Counted from the first letter of the stretch, positions 16,292 to 26,926 are shown. The stretch: DNA of 64,000 bases from Micromonospora marina (GCF_900091565.1 NZ_FMCV01000007.1:124001-188000), one strand, 5' to 3'. A program made the numbers and translations. Notes: a model not told the origin generated them from the letters alone.

Positions 16292-18475
16292 TTATGGCGT
16301 TTCGCCGAGAAACACGCGACGGACCACGCGCTCCGCGGCGTGCCCGTCGTCGAGGGCGCAGAACCGCGCCCGGAACGCCGTCCGGGCCCGCCCGGCCGCC
16401 TCGTCGTCGACCGCGCCGGAACGGAACACGTCGAGCAGCCCGGGGAAGTCCCGCGCCACCGCACCCGGCGGCTCGGCCGGCAGGTCGAAGTAGACGCCAC
16501 GGGCCACCCGGTAGGCGTCCCAGTCCGGCGCGTAGACCACTATCGGCCGGTCCAGCACGGCATAGTCGAACATCGCCGAGGAATAGTCGGTGACCAGCAC
16601 GTCCGCCGCCAGGTAGAGGTCCTCCACCCGGTCGTACGCGCTCACGTCCAGCACGCCGTCCGACGCCGGCCCCCGAGGATGCCGCTCCCGGTCGTGGAAG
16701 TAGTGGCTGCGCATCAGCAGCCGGCCCCGTGGCCCGAGAACGTCGAGCATCCGGTCCGGGTCGAACGGTGGCCGCCACCCGGGCAGGTGCTCCCGGTGCG
16801 TCGGCGCGTAGAGCATCACGTACTCGTCGGGTGCGATGCCCAGCGCGGCACGGACCTGGCCGCGGTCCTCGGCGGTGGCCAGCGCCAGGCGGTCGTTGCG
16901 CGGGTAGCCGACCTCCAGCGTGGTGTAGTCCGCCGGGTACGCCCGCTCCCACATCTGCGTGGAGAAGCTGTTCGAGGTGATGCTGTAGTCCCACCGGTCC
17001 ACCCGCCGCAGCAGGCCGGCGAAGTCCATCCCCGTCGCGCCCACCGGGTAGCGCTGCTGGTCCAGCCCCATCACCTTCACCGGCGTGCCGTGGTGGGTCT
17101 GCACGTGCACCGAGCCCGGACGCTTGCGGACGAAGTCCGGGAAGTTGACGTTGTTTACCAGCCACCGGGCGCGGGCCAGGACGCGGTGGTACTCGCGGGT
17201 GCCGGCCACCACGTACTCGACGCCCGGCGGCAACGTGGCCACCCGGTCGCGGCGGACGATCCACACGCCGCGCACCTGCGGCGCGAGCCGGCGGGCCGCC
17301 TCGTAGATCGCCGCCGGGTTGCACGAGTAGCCCCGGTACCAGTAGGCCGCGTACACGGCGAGCGTCGGGTCGATCGGCCGGTGCGACTCGGCCCGGTAGT
17401 ACTCGCCGAACGCCAGGTCACGCGCCCGCCGGGCGGTACGCCGCACCACCGGCGTGACCTGTCGCCGGGCCCGCCGGGCGGTCCGCCGGGCCGTCTCCCC
17501 CGCCTGGTGCGCCTCGCGCAACGCGCTGAACGTCCGCCAGCGCCCGGCCGCCACCAGCCGGTGCTTGAGCCCTTCCGGGCCGGGCGGGACGGGGTAGCCC
17601 TCGGGCGGCAGGAAGCGCACGTAGTCGGCGTGCATCTGGGCGAAGAACGGCGCCCGCAGTTCGGGGGCGATCCGGGCGCCGTTGCCGAGCACGGTCAGGT
17701 AGTGCCAGATCATCCGCTCGAAGACCGCCGGCCGCAGCCCGGTCACCTGCCAGCGGTCCATCAGCCCGAACACCCGGTGCCACTGCGCGAAGACCTCGAA
17801 GTGCCGGTCCCCCCGGGTCTTCGTGATCGCGCCGGTGCGGCGCTGCCGGTAGTTCAGGCAGATCCGGTCGAGTACGCCGATCCGCCCGGCCGCCATGAGC
17901 GCCGGGTAGCTGAACGACACGTCCTCGTACCAGCCCGGCTCGAAGCGCAGCCCGTGTTCGAGCAGGAACTCCCGGCGCACCACCCGGTTCCACGCGGTGT
18001 GCAGCAGCTTCAGCGTCTCCGGCCGGTCCCGCAGCGCGAACGTCGTCGCGCCCGGCGGGACCGGGAACACGTCGCGCATCGCGCTGCGGGTGCCGATGTT
18101 GTTCCAGTGCGCCCGGACGTGGTCCACGAGCAGCACGTCCGGCGCGGTGTCGCGGAGCCGGTCGGCGACGTGCGGGAGGCAGCCGGGCACCAGCCAGTCG
18201 TCCCCGTCGACGAACCACACGTACTCGCCGACGGCCCGGTCCAGCCCGATGTTGCGGGCCGGACCGAGCCCGGCGTTCTCGGCGAGGCGCACCGGGCGGA
18301 CCCGGGGGTCGCGGAGCGCGTACTCGGCCAGGATCTCGCCGCTGTCGTCGGGAGAGGCGTCGTCGACGCCGATCACCTCGATGTCGCCGAACGGCTGGTC
18401 GAGGATCGAGTCGAGACATTCCCGCAGGTAGCCCTGCACCTTGAAGGCCGGCACGACGAAGCTGATCAAGGTCAC
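16292..18475 (-). CDS. glycosyltransferase family 2 / CDP-glycerol glycerophosphotransferase fusion
   Basis: A 727-residue bifunctional enzyme of wall-polymer synthesis. Residues 1 to about 230 are a GT-A glycosyltransferase (VVPAFKVQGYLRECLDSIL, DDASPDDS, and the DXD-like VDGDDW). Residues about 370-727 match TagF/TarF-type glycerophosphotransferases (HHGTPVKVMGLD, YAPTHREH, VTDYSSAMFDYAVL and RPIVVYAPD). It probably polymerises or caps a polyol-phosphate chain at the membrane. GGAGGG lies 8 nt before the GTG at 18475. It is the last gene of the export cluster transcribed leftward. Confidence 0.88.
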   Translation of the reverse strand: MTLISFVVPAFKVQGYLRECLDSILDQPFGDIEVIGVDDASPDDSGEILAEYALRDPRVRPVRLAENAGLGPARNIGLDRAVGEYVWFVDGDDWLVPGCLPHVADRLRDTAPDVLLVDHVRAHWNNIGTRSAMRDVFPVPPGATTFALRDRPETLKLLHTAWNRVVRREFLLEHGLRFEPGWYEDVSFSYPALMAAGRIGVLDRICLNYRQRRTGAITKTRGDRHFEVFAQWHRVFGLMDRWQVTGLRPAVFERMIWHYLTVLGNGARIAPELRAPFFAQMHADYVRFLPPEGYPVPPGPEGLKHRLVAAGRWRTFSALREAHQAGETARRTARRARRQVTPVVRRTARRARDLAFGEYYRAESHRPIDPTLAVYAAYWYRGYSCNPAAIYEAARRLAPQVRGVWIVRRDRVATLPPGVEYVVAGTREYHRVLARARWLVNNVNFPDFVRKRPGSVHVQTHHGTPVKVMGLDQQRYPVGATGMDFAGLLRRVDRWDYSITSNSFSTQMWERAYPADYTTLEVGYPRNDRLALATAEDRGQVRAALGIAPDEYVMLYAPTHREHLPGWRPPFDPDRMLDVLGPRGRLLMRSHYFHDRERHPRGPASDGVLDVSAYDRVEDLYLAADVLVTDYSSAMFDYAVLDRPIVVYAPDWDAYRVARGVYFDLPAEPPGAVARDFPGLLDVFRSGAVDDEAAGRARTAFRARFCALDDGHAAERVVRRVFLGETP

Positions 18476-18491
18476 CCCGGACCGCCCTCCG

Positions 18492-20447
18492 TCAGCCCGG
18501 CGAGCGCACACCCCCACGGGCGCGGGCAGGCAGGACCACCCAGGCGAGGACCACGCTCGCGACAAAAACCACGAAAAGGTACGCAGTCATTGTAGCCAGA
18601 ACGAAGCTCACAGTTCCGGTAGTTGCCGCGGCTGCCAGCAGCACGGAGCGCCCCAGCCAGCCCAGCGTGGCCGCGTGCAGCGGCGGCGCCGACTGCCGCT
18701 TCTCCAGCCGGGCCGTCAGGTCGTAGTGGTGCAGCGTCAGCACCAGGACGTACCCGAAGATCAGCCAGGCCGGTGCCCGGCCCGCCACCCCGACCGCGAT
18801 CGCGAACAGGTACTCGGCCGCCCGCAACGCAGCCGGCACCAGCCAGTCCAGCGACCCGCCGTGCGGCGCCCGCGAACCCGCGCCCGCCAGCAGCACCAGT
18901 GCGAGAACCACCCCCCAGCCGGGCACGTCGCGCCCGCCGTGCACCGCCCACAGCGCCCAGCCCAGCAGCGCCGCCGCACCCAGCACGGCCACCAGCGCCA
19001 CCGGCAACGGCCTGCGCATCGACTGCAGCGTCCGCACCAGCAGGCCGTCGTCGCGGTGCAGAGCAGCATCCACAGTGGTCAGCACCGGCACCCGCATCCA
19101 CCGCGCCCGCAGGGTCCGCAACCCCAGGGTGTACGCGAACGCCAGCGTCCCCCAGACCAGCACCGCGCACAGCGCCACCAGCGGCCCGAACAGCGCGGCG
19201 GCGATCGCGATCAGCGCCCACCGCTCACCGATCGGGAACACCACCGTGCGCTTCAACCAGTACGACACCGAGCCGGTGTCCGCCTGCACCCGCGTCGAGG
19301 CGGCGTTCAGCTTCCCGCCGATCCCGCCCGCGTCGGCGGTCACCACCTTCGGCCGCCGGGCCGCCTCGTCGTGCAGCGCGCCGTACCAGGTGTCGGTCAT
19401 GTGCCGCACCGTCTGCAACGTCATCGCGGCCAGCGCCAGCGCCCAGCCGTACCGGAACCCGGCATGCGTGGCCCCGAAGCCGAGACCGGCGTAGACCACG
19501 TACTCCTTGAACCGGTCGGCCATCGTGTCCAGCCAGCCGCCCCAGGCACTGAAGTGCCGGGTGTAGCGGGCGAGCTGCCCGTCCACGCAGTCCAGCACGA
19601 ACCCCAGGTAGAGCAGGACCGCGCCGGCCACCAGCGCGGGCCGCCCACCGGTGCCGAACAGCACCGCCGCGGCCACCGCGAACGCCACCGAGACCATGGT
19701 GACACCGGTCGGGCCGATCCCGATCCGGGCCGCCGCCTTGGTGACGTACGGCGACCAGGTGCTGACGAAGAACGTGGTGAAGAAGTCGTCCCGCTCCTTC
19801 ACCGACAGCTTCAACTCGGCCCGGTCCTCGTCCACAGCGGCCACCGCCGTCTCGGCCGCCCGCCGCTGCGCCTCGTCGCCGACCCGGTGCGCCACGAGCA
19901 GACGTACCCGATGGGCGAAGATCAGCGCGCCCCGGGCGGCGAGGCCGGCCACGAGCCGGTCCACCGCGCCCAGCGGCCCGCCGTCTGCGGCGTGGCGGGC
20001 GGCGTCGGCCAGCGCCGGCAGGTCGGCCGCGCCCACCCGCAGCGCGCCGCCGAACACGCCGCTCGCGTCGGCGGCGCCGACCTCGACCACCTGCCCGCGT
20101 TCCTCGCGCACGGTGGCCTGCCCGGGAGCGGGCGGATCGGTGAGCACAAGCGCCACCGTCGGCCCCACCGGGCTGGTCGCGAGATGCCTGAGTACGGCCA
20201 TGTGCGCCACCAGATCCGCGCCGCTGACCAGCACCGGCCCGGTAGCGTCGGCCACCAGGTCGGCCAGCTCGGTCAGGTCGGCGGCGATACGCACGTCGTC
20301 CGCCCCGGCCCGGCGCCACTGCGCGGCCAGGCGTTCGGTGAGCGATTCCCCGTCGGGACGGCCCGTCATCGGCTCGGACGGGCGGCCCGGCGGCCCGGTG
20401 AGCCGGCTCGCCGCCGGGTCGGCGGCGAGCACGATCGCGAGCGTCAC
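18492..20447 (-). CDS. CDP-alcohol phosphotransferase with N-terminal nucleotidyltransferase-like domain (DUF5941 type)
   Basis: A 651-residue membrane protein. Residues about 284-310 carry the CDP-alcohol phosphotransferase signature DCVDGQLAR-(8)-GGWLDTMADR, with all acidic residues present, followed by several membrane helices. The N-terminal 200 residues begin AIVLAAD like sugar nucleotidyltransferases but lack the GxGxRL...PK loop, so that half is probably degenerate or regulatory. The architecture recalls the IPCT-DIPPS fusions of inositol-phosphate synthesis. The GTG start overlaps the ATPase stop by 4 nt. The likely role is transferring a phospho-alcohol head group in wall-polymer or lipid synthesis. 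Confidence 0.85.
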   Translation of the reverse strand: MTLAIVLAADPAASRLTGPPGRPSEPMTGRPDGESLTERLAAQWRRAGADDVRIAADLTELADLVADATGPVLVSGADLVAHMAVLRHLATSPVGPTVALVLTDPPAPGQATVREERGQVVEVGAADASGVFGGALRVGAADLPALADAARHAADGGPLGAVDRLVAGLAARGALIFAHRVRLLVAHRVGDEAQRRAAETAVAAVDEDRAELKLSVKERDDFFTTFFVSTWSPYVTKAAARIGIGPTGVTMVSVAFAVAAAVLFGTGGRPALVAGAVLLYLGFVLDCVDGQLARYTRHFSAWGGWLDTMADRFKEYVVYAGLGFGATHAGFRYGWALALAAMTLQTVRHMTDTWYGALHDEAARRPKVVTADAGGIGGKLNAASTRVQADTGSVSYWLKRTVVFPIGERWALIAIAAALFGPLVALCAVLVWGTLAFAYTLGLRTLRARWMRVPVLTTVDAALHRDDGLLVRTLQSMRRPLPVALVAVLGAAALLGWALWAVHGGRDVPGWGVVLALVLLAGAGSRAPHGGSLDWLVPAALRAAEYLFAIAVGVAGRAPAWLIFGYVLVLTLHHYDLTARLEKRQSAPPLHAATLGWLGRSVLLAAAATTGTVSFVLATMTAYLFVVFVASVVLAWVVLPARARGGVRSPG

Positions 20448-21187
20448 CGCTTCGCCGCGTCGGCGTAGGCGGCCAGCGCCTCGTCGATCGTCCCGTCGAC
20501 GATCAGCCGTCCGGCGTCGAGGTAGAGCCCCCGACGGCAGAACCGGGTGAGGTCCTTGTCGTTGTGTGACACCAGCACCAGCGTGCGCCCTTCCGCGAGA
20601 AGTCGCTCGATGGTCGCATAGCACTTCGCCCGGAACTCCGCGTCCCCGACCGCTGTCACCTCGTCCACAAGCAGTACCGGATGCGGCAGGTGCGCGATCA
20701 CCGCGAAGCCGAGCCGCACCTTCATCCCCGACGAGTAGTGCCGCACCGACGTGTCGATCGCGCGTTCCACCTGCTCACCGGCGAACGAGACGATCTCGTC
20801 GAAGTGCTCCCGCAGGTACCCCGACGAGAGCCCGTGCAGCCCGCCCACCAGGTACAGGTTCTCCCGGCCGGTCAGGTCACCGGAGAACCCGGCGGACAGT
20901 TCGAGCAGCGGCGCCACCCGGCCGCGCACCCGGATCGAGCCCTCGTCCGGGATGAGCACACCGGCGATCAGCCGCAGCAGCGTGCTCTTGCCGGTGCCGT
21001 TGCGCCCCACCACGCCCACCGTCTCGCCCGGCTCGATCCGGAACGACAGGTCGCGCAACGGCCAGAACCGGCCCGCGTCCGGGTCGCGGGCGCCCCGGTG
21101 CACGATCAGCTCCCGCAGCCGCAGCTGACGTCGCCGGTTGCGGACGAACCGGATGCCGAGCCCGTCCGCCTCGATGATCGGCGCCAT
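20444..21187 (-). CDS. polysaccharide/teichoic acid export ABC ATPase
   Basis: A 247-residue ATPase of the TagH/Wzt class. Walker A is GRNGTGKST, the signature HYSSGMKVRLGF is diagnostic for this class, and Walker B is PVLLVDEVTAVGDAEF. It powers export of an undecaprenyl-linked polymer through the permease whose stop codon lies directly before this ATG (TGAATG). There is no C-terminal carbohydrate-binding extension as in long Wzt proteins. Confidence 0.92.
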   Translation of the reverse strand: MAPIIEADGLGIRFVRNRRRQLRLRELIVHRGARDPDAGRFWPLRDLSFRIEPGETVGVVGRNGTGKSTLLRLIAGVLIPDEGSIRVRGRVAPLLELSAGFSGDLTGRENLYLVGGLHGLSSGYLREHFDEIVSFAGEQVERAIDTSVRHYSSGMKVRLGFAVIAHLPHPVLLVDEVTAVGDAEFRAKCYATIERLLAEGRTLVLVSHNDKDLTRFCRRGLYLDAGRLIVDGTIDEALAAYADAAKR

Positions 21188-22015
21188 TCAGAGTTCCTTC
21201 AGCACTGCCGGTTCGAGGCGGTGGAACGCCCACCAGCCGAACGCCAGCACCAGCACGCTGCCGGACACCGTGACGGTGAGCAGCCGGGCATCGGGGAACT
21301 CGTCCGGGTACCAGACCGCGTGGTGCAGCTGGAAGATCCCGACCAGCGGATTCAGCTCGTACCCGAGCTTGAGCCAGCCCGGCATGCCCGACTCCCGCAC
21401 CAGGTCGAGCGGATAGATGATCGGGGTCGCGTAGAACAGCAGCCGGATGATCAGCCGCATCGTGCGCTCGATGTCGCGCATCAGCACGTTGCCCGCCGAC
21501 AGCAGCAGCGCCAGGCCCACCAGCAGCACGAACTGCACCGCCACCGCGAGCGGCAGCGCGAGCAGGCTCCAGCCGGGGCGGATCTTCCCCTGGCTCGCGT
21601 AGAGCGCCGCGACGGCGGCCAGGATCGGCAGCCCGGCCAGGTACTCGGCGAACCGGCCGGTGACCCGCCCGATCGGGAAGATCGGCCGGGGCAGGTTCAT
21701 CGTGGTGATCAGCCGCGACTGCCCGGTGAGCGCGTTCGCCGCCTCGGTCAGCGCCGAACTCGCCCACATCCAGGCGAAGATCCCGGTGATCAGGAACAGC
21801 GGGTACGACCCGGCCGCCTCACCCAGGTGCCGGCGGGTCGCGCCGGAGTAGAGCACGCCGAAGACGAACCAGTAAATCAGGCCCATGCCGAGCGGCTCGA
21901 TCAGCGACCAGAAGTAGCCCAGCACCGACTGCTGGTACTTCACCGCGAGATCCCGGCGGACCAGGATGCGCAGCGAGGTGCGGGCGGACCAGAGCGCCGC
22001 GACGCCTGACGTCAC
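21188..22015 (-). CDS. polysaccharide/teichoic acid export ABC permease
   Basis: A 275-residue ABC-2 permease of the TagG/Wzm type with about six membrane spans. Typical stretches are LVRRDLAVKYQQSVLGYFWSLIEPL near the N-terminus and NPLVGIFQLHHAVWYP near the C-terminus. It forms the channel for the adjacent ATPase. The GTG start at 22015 begins the leftward four-gene cluster: permease, ATPase, CDP-alcohol transferase, polymerase. All junctions are overlapping or within 16 nt. Confidence 0.92.
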   Translation of the reverse strand: MTSGVAALWSARTSLRILVRRDLAVKYQQSVLGYFWSLIEPLGMGLIYWFVFGVLYSGATRRHLGEAAGSYPLFLITGIFAWMWASSALTEAANALTGQSRLITTMNLPRPIFPIGRVTGRFAEYLAGLPILAAVAALYASQGKIRPGWSLLALPLAVAVQFVLLVGLALLLSAGNVLMRDIERTMRLIIRLLFYATPIIYPLDLVRESGMPGWLKLGYELNPLVGIFQLHHAVWYPDEFPDARLLTVTVSGSVLVLAFGWWAFHRLEPAVLKEL

Positions 22016-22080
22016 CGCACCATCGTCGCGCCTGCTCGTGCCGGCGCGACGGCCCTCCGCCCCGGATCACCCCAACGGAG

Positions 22081-23451
<1,371 letters not shown>

Positions 23452-24180
23452 TGGCTGCTTTCCTCGCCGTCGTCCCCGTTGTGCGGATCCGAGCCGGTGC
23501 ATGGGTGCCGCGCCCGCCGGGCGGGTAGACGGCCGACGCCCGGGGTGGGGGCGCCCGACCGGCGAGCCTACCTCGCCCCGTGAATACCCGCCCCCGCTCC
23601 GCCACATGCCCGCCCCGGCCCGCGCCACCCCCGCCCCCGGAATACCCTGTTTTTTTCGCGGCATAGATGAACCGCCACAACTCCACGATCGGCGCTTTTC
23701 CAGCCCTGCCGCTCCCGGCGCCCGGCGCCCGGCGCCCGGCGCCCGGCTCCCGGCCCCCAGAACGCCAGTCCCGAATGGTGAGCCGCCCGATGCAGCAGCC
23801 CGTCGAGCGAGTGCCCACACGGACACACGCGCCCCACAACCGCGCGGGCGAGGCCCCGGGGGCGAGGGCGGGAGCGGGAACACGGGCGAGGGCGGGAGGG
23901 CTCGAAGCACGGGCGGGGCCTCGGAGCGCGGGGCGAAGGTGGCCGGGCGGGGAAGCCGGAGCCGGAGCCGGAGCCGGAGCCGGGGGATCGTGGGGGCGAT
24001 CAGGCGACGGCCGGGCGGGGCTTCTGCGGCCATACGTGAGAACGCGTCGGTGGGGGCGGTCCGGGGTAAGCACCTACGGGTGCCCGGGTCGCCGATCCTC
24101 CTCGGGGCTGAGGGCACGGTGCGTACCCCTCTCTACCGTGGAATCAGCGCGGCGGATCGCCGCAGAAGTGGGAGACGACG
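23452..24180. other. 729-bp non-coding region with short tandem repeats
   Basis: No supported gene. It carries six CCCGGC[G/T/C] units of 7 bp at 23714-23755 and five GCCGGA-like 6-bp units at 23953-23982. A short AT-rich patch (TTTTTTT, 23651-23657) about 200 bp upstream of sdaA is a possible promoter area for that gene. Long frames through the repeats encode only Gly/Ala/Arg/Pro-rich translations and are not believable genes. Confidence 0.7.
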
Positions 24181-24384
24181 ATGAGTCGCAAACTGGTCCG
24201 GCCCCGTCAGGGGCGCATGATCGCCGGTGTCTGCGCCGGCCTGGGGCAGCGGTTCGGCATGTCGGCCGGGATGGTCCGGCTGCTGTTCCTGCTGTCGCTG
24301 CTGCTGCCCGGCACGCAGGTGATCGTCTACCTGGTCCTGTGGATCCTGATGCCGAACGAGGACCGTTACCTCGCCACCCGCTGA
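24181..24384 (+). CDS. PspC-domain small membrane protein
   Basis: A 67-residue protein consisting of one PspC domain: a basic N-terminus, the GRMIAGVCAGLGQRFGMS motif and one hydrophobic stretch (VRLLFLLSLLLPGTQVIVYLVLWILM) ending MPNE. Such proteins respond to membrane stress or flank stress regulators. GGGAGA is 6 nt upstream of the ATG. A perfect hairpin follows the gene. Confidence 0.9.
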   Translation: MSRKLVRPRQGRMIAGVCAGLGQRFGMSAGMVRLLFLLSLLLPGTQVIVYLVLWILMPNEDRYLATR

Positions 24385-24420
24385 CGCGACACGAGCCGGG
24401 ACGCCGGTACACACGCGAAC

Positions 24421-24450
24421 GCGCCCGCCCCGGACCGCCGGGGCGGGCGC
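24421..24450. terminator. perfect 13-bp hairpin terminator
   Basis: Arms 24421-24433 and 24438-24450 are exact reverse complements with a 4-nt loop. It lies between two converging genes and should stop transcription from both sides. Confidence 0.8.
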
Positions 24451-24464
24451 GCGACGCATGAGGG

Positions 24465-25241
24465 TCAGGGTGCGGTGTAGGTCACTGTCACCTTCTCGTA
24501 CCCGAGGGAACGCAGCAGCCCTTCGAGCATCTTGCGGGTGTTCTCCTCCGCGCGGGTGGTGAGGCCGCTGTCCCGGGCGGCGGTGGTGATCCGGTCCTCG
24601 GCGAGCTTGTAGATCTGCTGCTGCCGGTTGGGATCGCTCGCGATCAGGTCGTTGAGCCGGTTGATCAGGCCGCGCTGCTCGGCGAACACGTAGCTCTTGT
24701 CCATGTCCAGGTCGGTCTCGCCGAGCTGCGGCGCGGGCAGCTTGATCTCGGCGGACTTGCCGTCCTCGGAGACCACGACGGCACCGTCGGCGATCTTCGT
24801 GAAGTCCACGTACGCCTCGACCCGGCCCGCCCCGACGAACAGCGTGCGCTCGTTGAGCAGGAAGTCGGGCACGTTGCGCCTGTCGTTCTGCACGTCGACC
24901 ACCACCTGGAAGTTGCCCTCGGCGGCGACGTAACGGCTCAGGTCCCGGATCGACTTGAGCAGCGGCGGCTGGCTACGGTCGGTCTGCTCCTTGGCGAACG
25001 GGTTACGGAAGTCGGGCAGCAGACCGGTGGCCTGCACGCCGAGCAGCACCACCACGGCCAGCGCCGCCGCGCCGAGCACCCAGAGCAGGCCGCGGGCCGG
25101 GCCGCCGCCCGTGCCCGGAGCACCGGGGGCGTACTCGCGGTCGTGGCCGGGCGAGCCCTCCGCCCGGTCACGAAGGGACTCGCTGGTGGGGTAGTCCGGA
25201 AACTCCCGGGTGGGCTCGTTGATGTCACCGTCGCGGGCCAT
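24465..25241 (-). CDS. DUF4230 membrane-anchored protein
   Basis: A 258-residue protein. Residues 1-50 are hydrophilic and cytoplasmic, about 51-73 form one membrane helix (GLLWVLGAAALAVVVLLGVQ), and the rest is an extracytoplasmic DUF4230 domain (SIRDLSRYVAAEGNFQVVVDV, LLNERTLFVGAGRVEAYVDF, SEDGKSAEIKLPAPQL). Function is unknown. The ATG at 25241 was preferred to an upstream one in repetitive coding of CRTRT type, where bases are a tandem TCCGACA repeat. Confidence 0.88.
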   Translation of the reverse strand: MARDGDINEPTREFPDYPTSESLRDRAEGSPGHDREYAPGAPGTGGGPARGLLWVLGAAALAVVVLLGVQATGLLPDFRNPFAKEQTDRSQPPLLKSIRDLSRYVAAEGNFQVVVDVQNDRRNVPDFLLNERTLFVGAGRVEAYVDFTKIADGAVVVSEDGKSAEIKLPAPQLGETDLDMDKSYVFAEQRGLINRLNDLIASDPNRQQQIYKLAEDRITTAARDSGLTTRAEENTRKMLEGLLRSLGYEKVTVTYTAP

Positions 25242-25375
25242 CGCCCTCACCGTCCTCGTCCGACAGGTCCTCGTCCGACACATCGATCCTCAGCCGACAC
25301 ATCGACTGACAATGACGGTACGGCCAGTGTGCGACAGTCGCCCGCCGAGCGACCGCATCGGGTGAAACCGCGGGT

Positions 25376-26536
25376 TCAGGCGAACGCGGAGACGCCGGTC
25401 AGCCGCTGGCCGATGACGAGCTGGTGGATCTCGGAGGTGCCCTCGTAGGTGAGTACGCTCTCCAGGTTGTTGGCGTGCCGCATCACCGGGTACTCGCCCG
25501 AGACGCCGTTGGCGCCGAGGATCGTTCGGCACTGCCGGGCGATGGCGAGCGCTTCCCGGACGTTGTTCAGCTTGCCCACGCTCACCTGGTCGGGCCGCAG
25601 CGTGCCCGCGTCGGCGAGGCGGCCCAGGTGCAGCGCGAGCAGCATGCCCTTGTTCCACTCCACCGCCATGTCGGCGAGTTTGGCCTGGGTGAGCTGGAAA
25701 CCGGCGAGCGGGCGGCCGAACTGGGTGCGCGTGGTCGCGTACTCCAGGGCCGTCTCCAGGCAGTCGCGGGCCGCGCCGAGGGCGCCCCAGACGATGCCGT
25801 GCCGGGCCTCGGTCAGGCACCCCAGCGGCGCCTTGAGCCCGATCGCCTCGGGCAGTCGCGCGTCAGCCGGCAGCCGGACGTCGTCGAGCGCGACCTCACC
25901 GGTCACCGACGCGCGCAGCGACATCTTGTGCCGGATCTCGCGCGCCGTCACCCCCGGCGTGTCCATCGGTACGGCGAAGCCGCGCACCCCTTCGTCGGTA
26001 CGTGCCCAGATCACGCCCACGTCGGCGATCGGCGCGTTGGTGATCCACAGCTTGCTGCCGTTGAGGATCCAGTCGTCGCCGTCGCGGCGGGCCCGGGTGG
26101 TCATCGAGGCGGGGTCGGAGCCGTGGTCGGGTTCGGTGAGCCCGAAGCAGCCGATCGCCTCGCCGGCCGCCATCGCGGGCAGCCAGCGCTGCTTCTGCTC
26201 CTCGCTGCCGTAGCGCCAGATGGCGTACATGGCGAGCGACCCCTGCACCGACACCAGCGACCGGACGCCGGAGTCGCCGGCCTCCAGTTCGAGGCAGGCC
26301 AGCCCGTACGCGACCGCTGACGCGCCGGCGCAGCCGTACCCGGTCAGGTGCATGCCGAGCAGGCCGAGCTTGCCGAACTCAGCTGCGAGTTCGCGGGCCG
26401 GAACCTGGCCGTCCTCGTACCAGCCGGCGACGTGCGGGCGTACCCGGTCGGTCACCAGCCGGCGCACGACGGTGCGGATCTGCCGCTCCTCGTCGCTGAG
26501 CGACGCATCGATGTCGAGCAGGTCGAGAGGAGTCAT
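25376..26536 (-). CDS. acyl-CoA dehydrogenase, glutaryl-CoA dehydrogenase-like
   Basis: A 386-residue flavoenzyme. The FAD/substrate motif GCFGLTEPDHGSDP and the C-terminal TYEGTSEIHQLVIGQ, whose glutamate is the catalytic base position of glutaryl-CoA dehydrogenases, are visible. It introduces a double bond into an acyl-CoA (with decarboxylation if the substrate is glutaryl-CoA). The substrate is not fixed by the sequence. AAGGTG precedes the ATG by 6 nt. Confidence 0.92.
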   Translation of the reverse strand: MTPLDLLDIDASLSDEERQIRTVVRRLVTDRVRPHVAGWYEDGQVPARELAAEFGKLGLLGMHLTGYGCAGASAVAYGLACLELEAGDSGVRSLVSVQGSLAMYAIWRYGSEEQKQRWLPAMAAGEAIGCFGLTEPDHGSDPASMTTRARRDGDDWILNGSKLWITNAPIADVGVIWARTDEGVRGFAVPMDTPGVTAREIRHKMSLRASVTGEVALDDVRLPADARLPEAIGLKAPLGCLTEARHGIVWGALGAARDCLETALEYATTRTQFGRPLAGFQLTQAKLADMAVEWNKGMLLALHLGRLADAGTLRPDQVSVGKLNNVREALAIARQCRTILGANGVSGEYPVMRHANNLESVLTYEGTSEIHQLVIGQRLTGVSAFA

Positions 26537-26567
26537 GGCGTCACCTTAACCAAGGCTCAAGGAGGCG

Positions 26568-26873
26568 TCACTCGCCCTGGTCACCGAGCACGAGCACCCG
26601 CGCGTGGATCTGGTTGCGCTGCTGGAGGGCCGCCCGCAGTGCCCGGTGCAGGCCGTCCTCCAGGTAGAGGCCGCCGTTCCACTGGACCACGTGCGGGAAG
26701 AGGTCGCCGTAGAAGGTGGAGTCCTCCGCGAGCAGCTTGTCCAGCGCCAGTTCACGCTTGGTGGTGATGAGCTGGTCGAGCCGCAGCGGGCGCGGCGGGA
26801 TCTCGGCCCACTGCTTCAGCGTGAGGTTGTGCTCCGGGTAGGGACGCCCGTCCCGGACCGCCCTGAAGATCAC
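26568..26873 (-). CDS. conserved small actinobacterial protein
   Basis: A 101-residue soluble protein without a named domain that I am certain of. It contains PPRPLRLDQLITTKRELALDKLL and the conserved block VQWNGGLYLEDGLHRALRAALQQRNQIHARV, which resembles the ParB/sulfiredoxin-like fold in its D-G-x-H-R-x-x-A pattern. That similarity is suggestive only. It lies between the nitroreductase and the acyl-CoA dehydrogenase on the same strand, with a GGAGGAGA binding site before the GTG. Confidence 0.72.
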   Translation of the reverse strand: MIFRAVRDGRPYPEHNLTLKQWAEIPPRPLRLDQLITTKRELALDKLLAEDSTFYGDLFPHVVQWNGGLYLEDGLHRALRAALQQRNQIHARVLVLGDQGE

Positions 26874-26926
26874 GGCGTGCTCTCCTCCCCAGGCCAGGCT
26901 GACAATGTGGATGTCAGCCTAACCGC

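Noticed and set aside
23452..23700. Glycine riboswitch upstream of sdaA
   Set aside because: Serine/glycine genes sometimes have one, but I could not find the conserved paired motifs in the leader strand.
23667..24461. Rightward frame through the microsatellites into pspC
   Set aside because: Low-complexity Gly/Ala/Arg translation caused by short tandem repeats; pspC itself is in another frame with a proper start.
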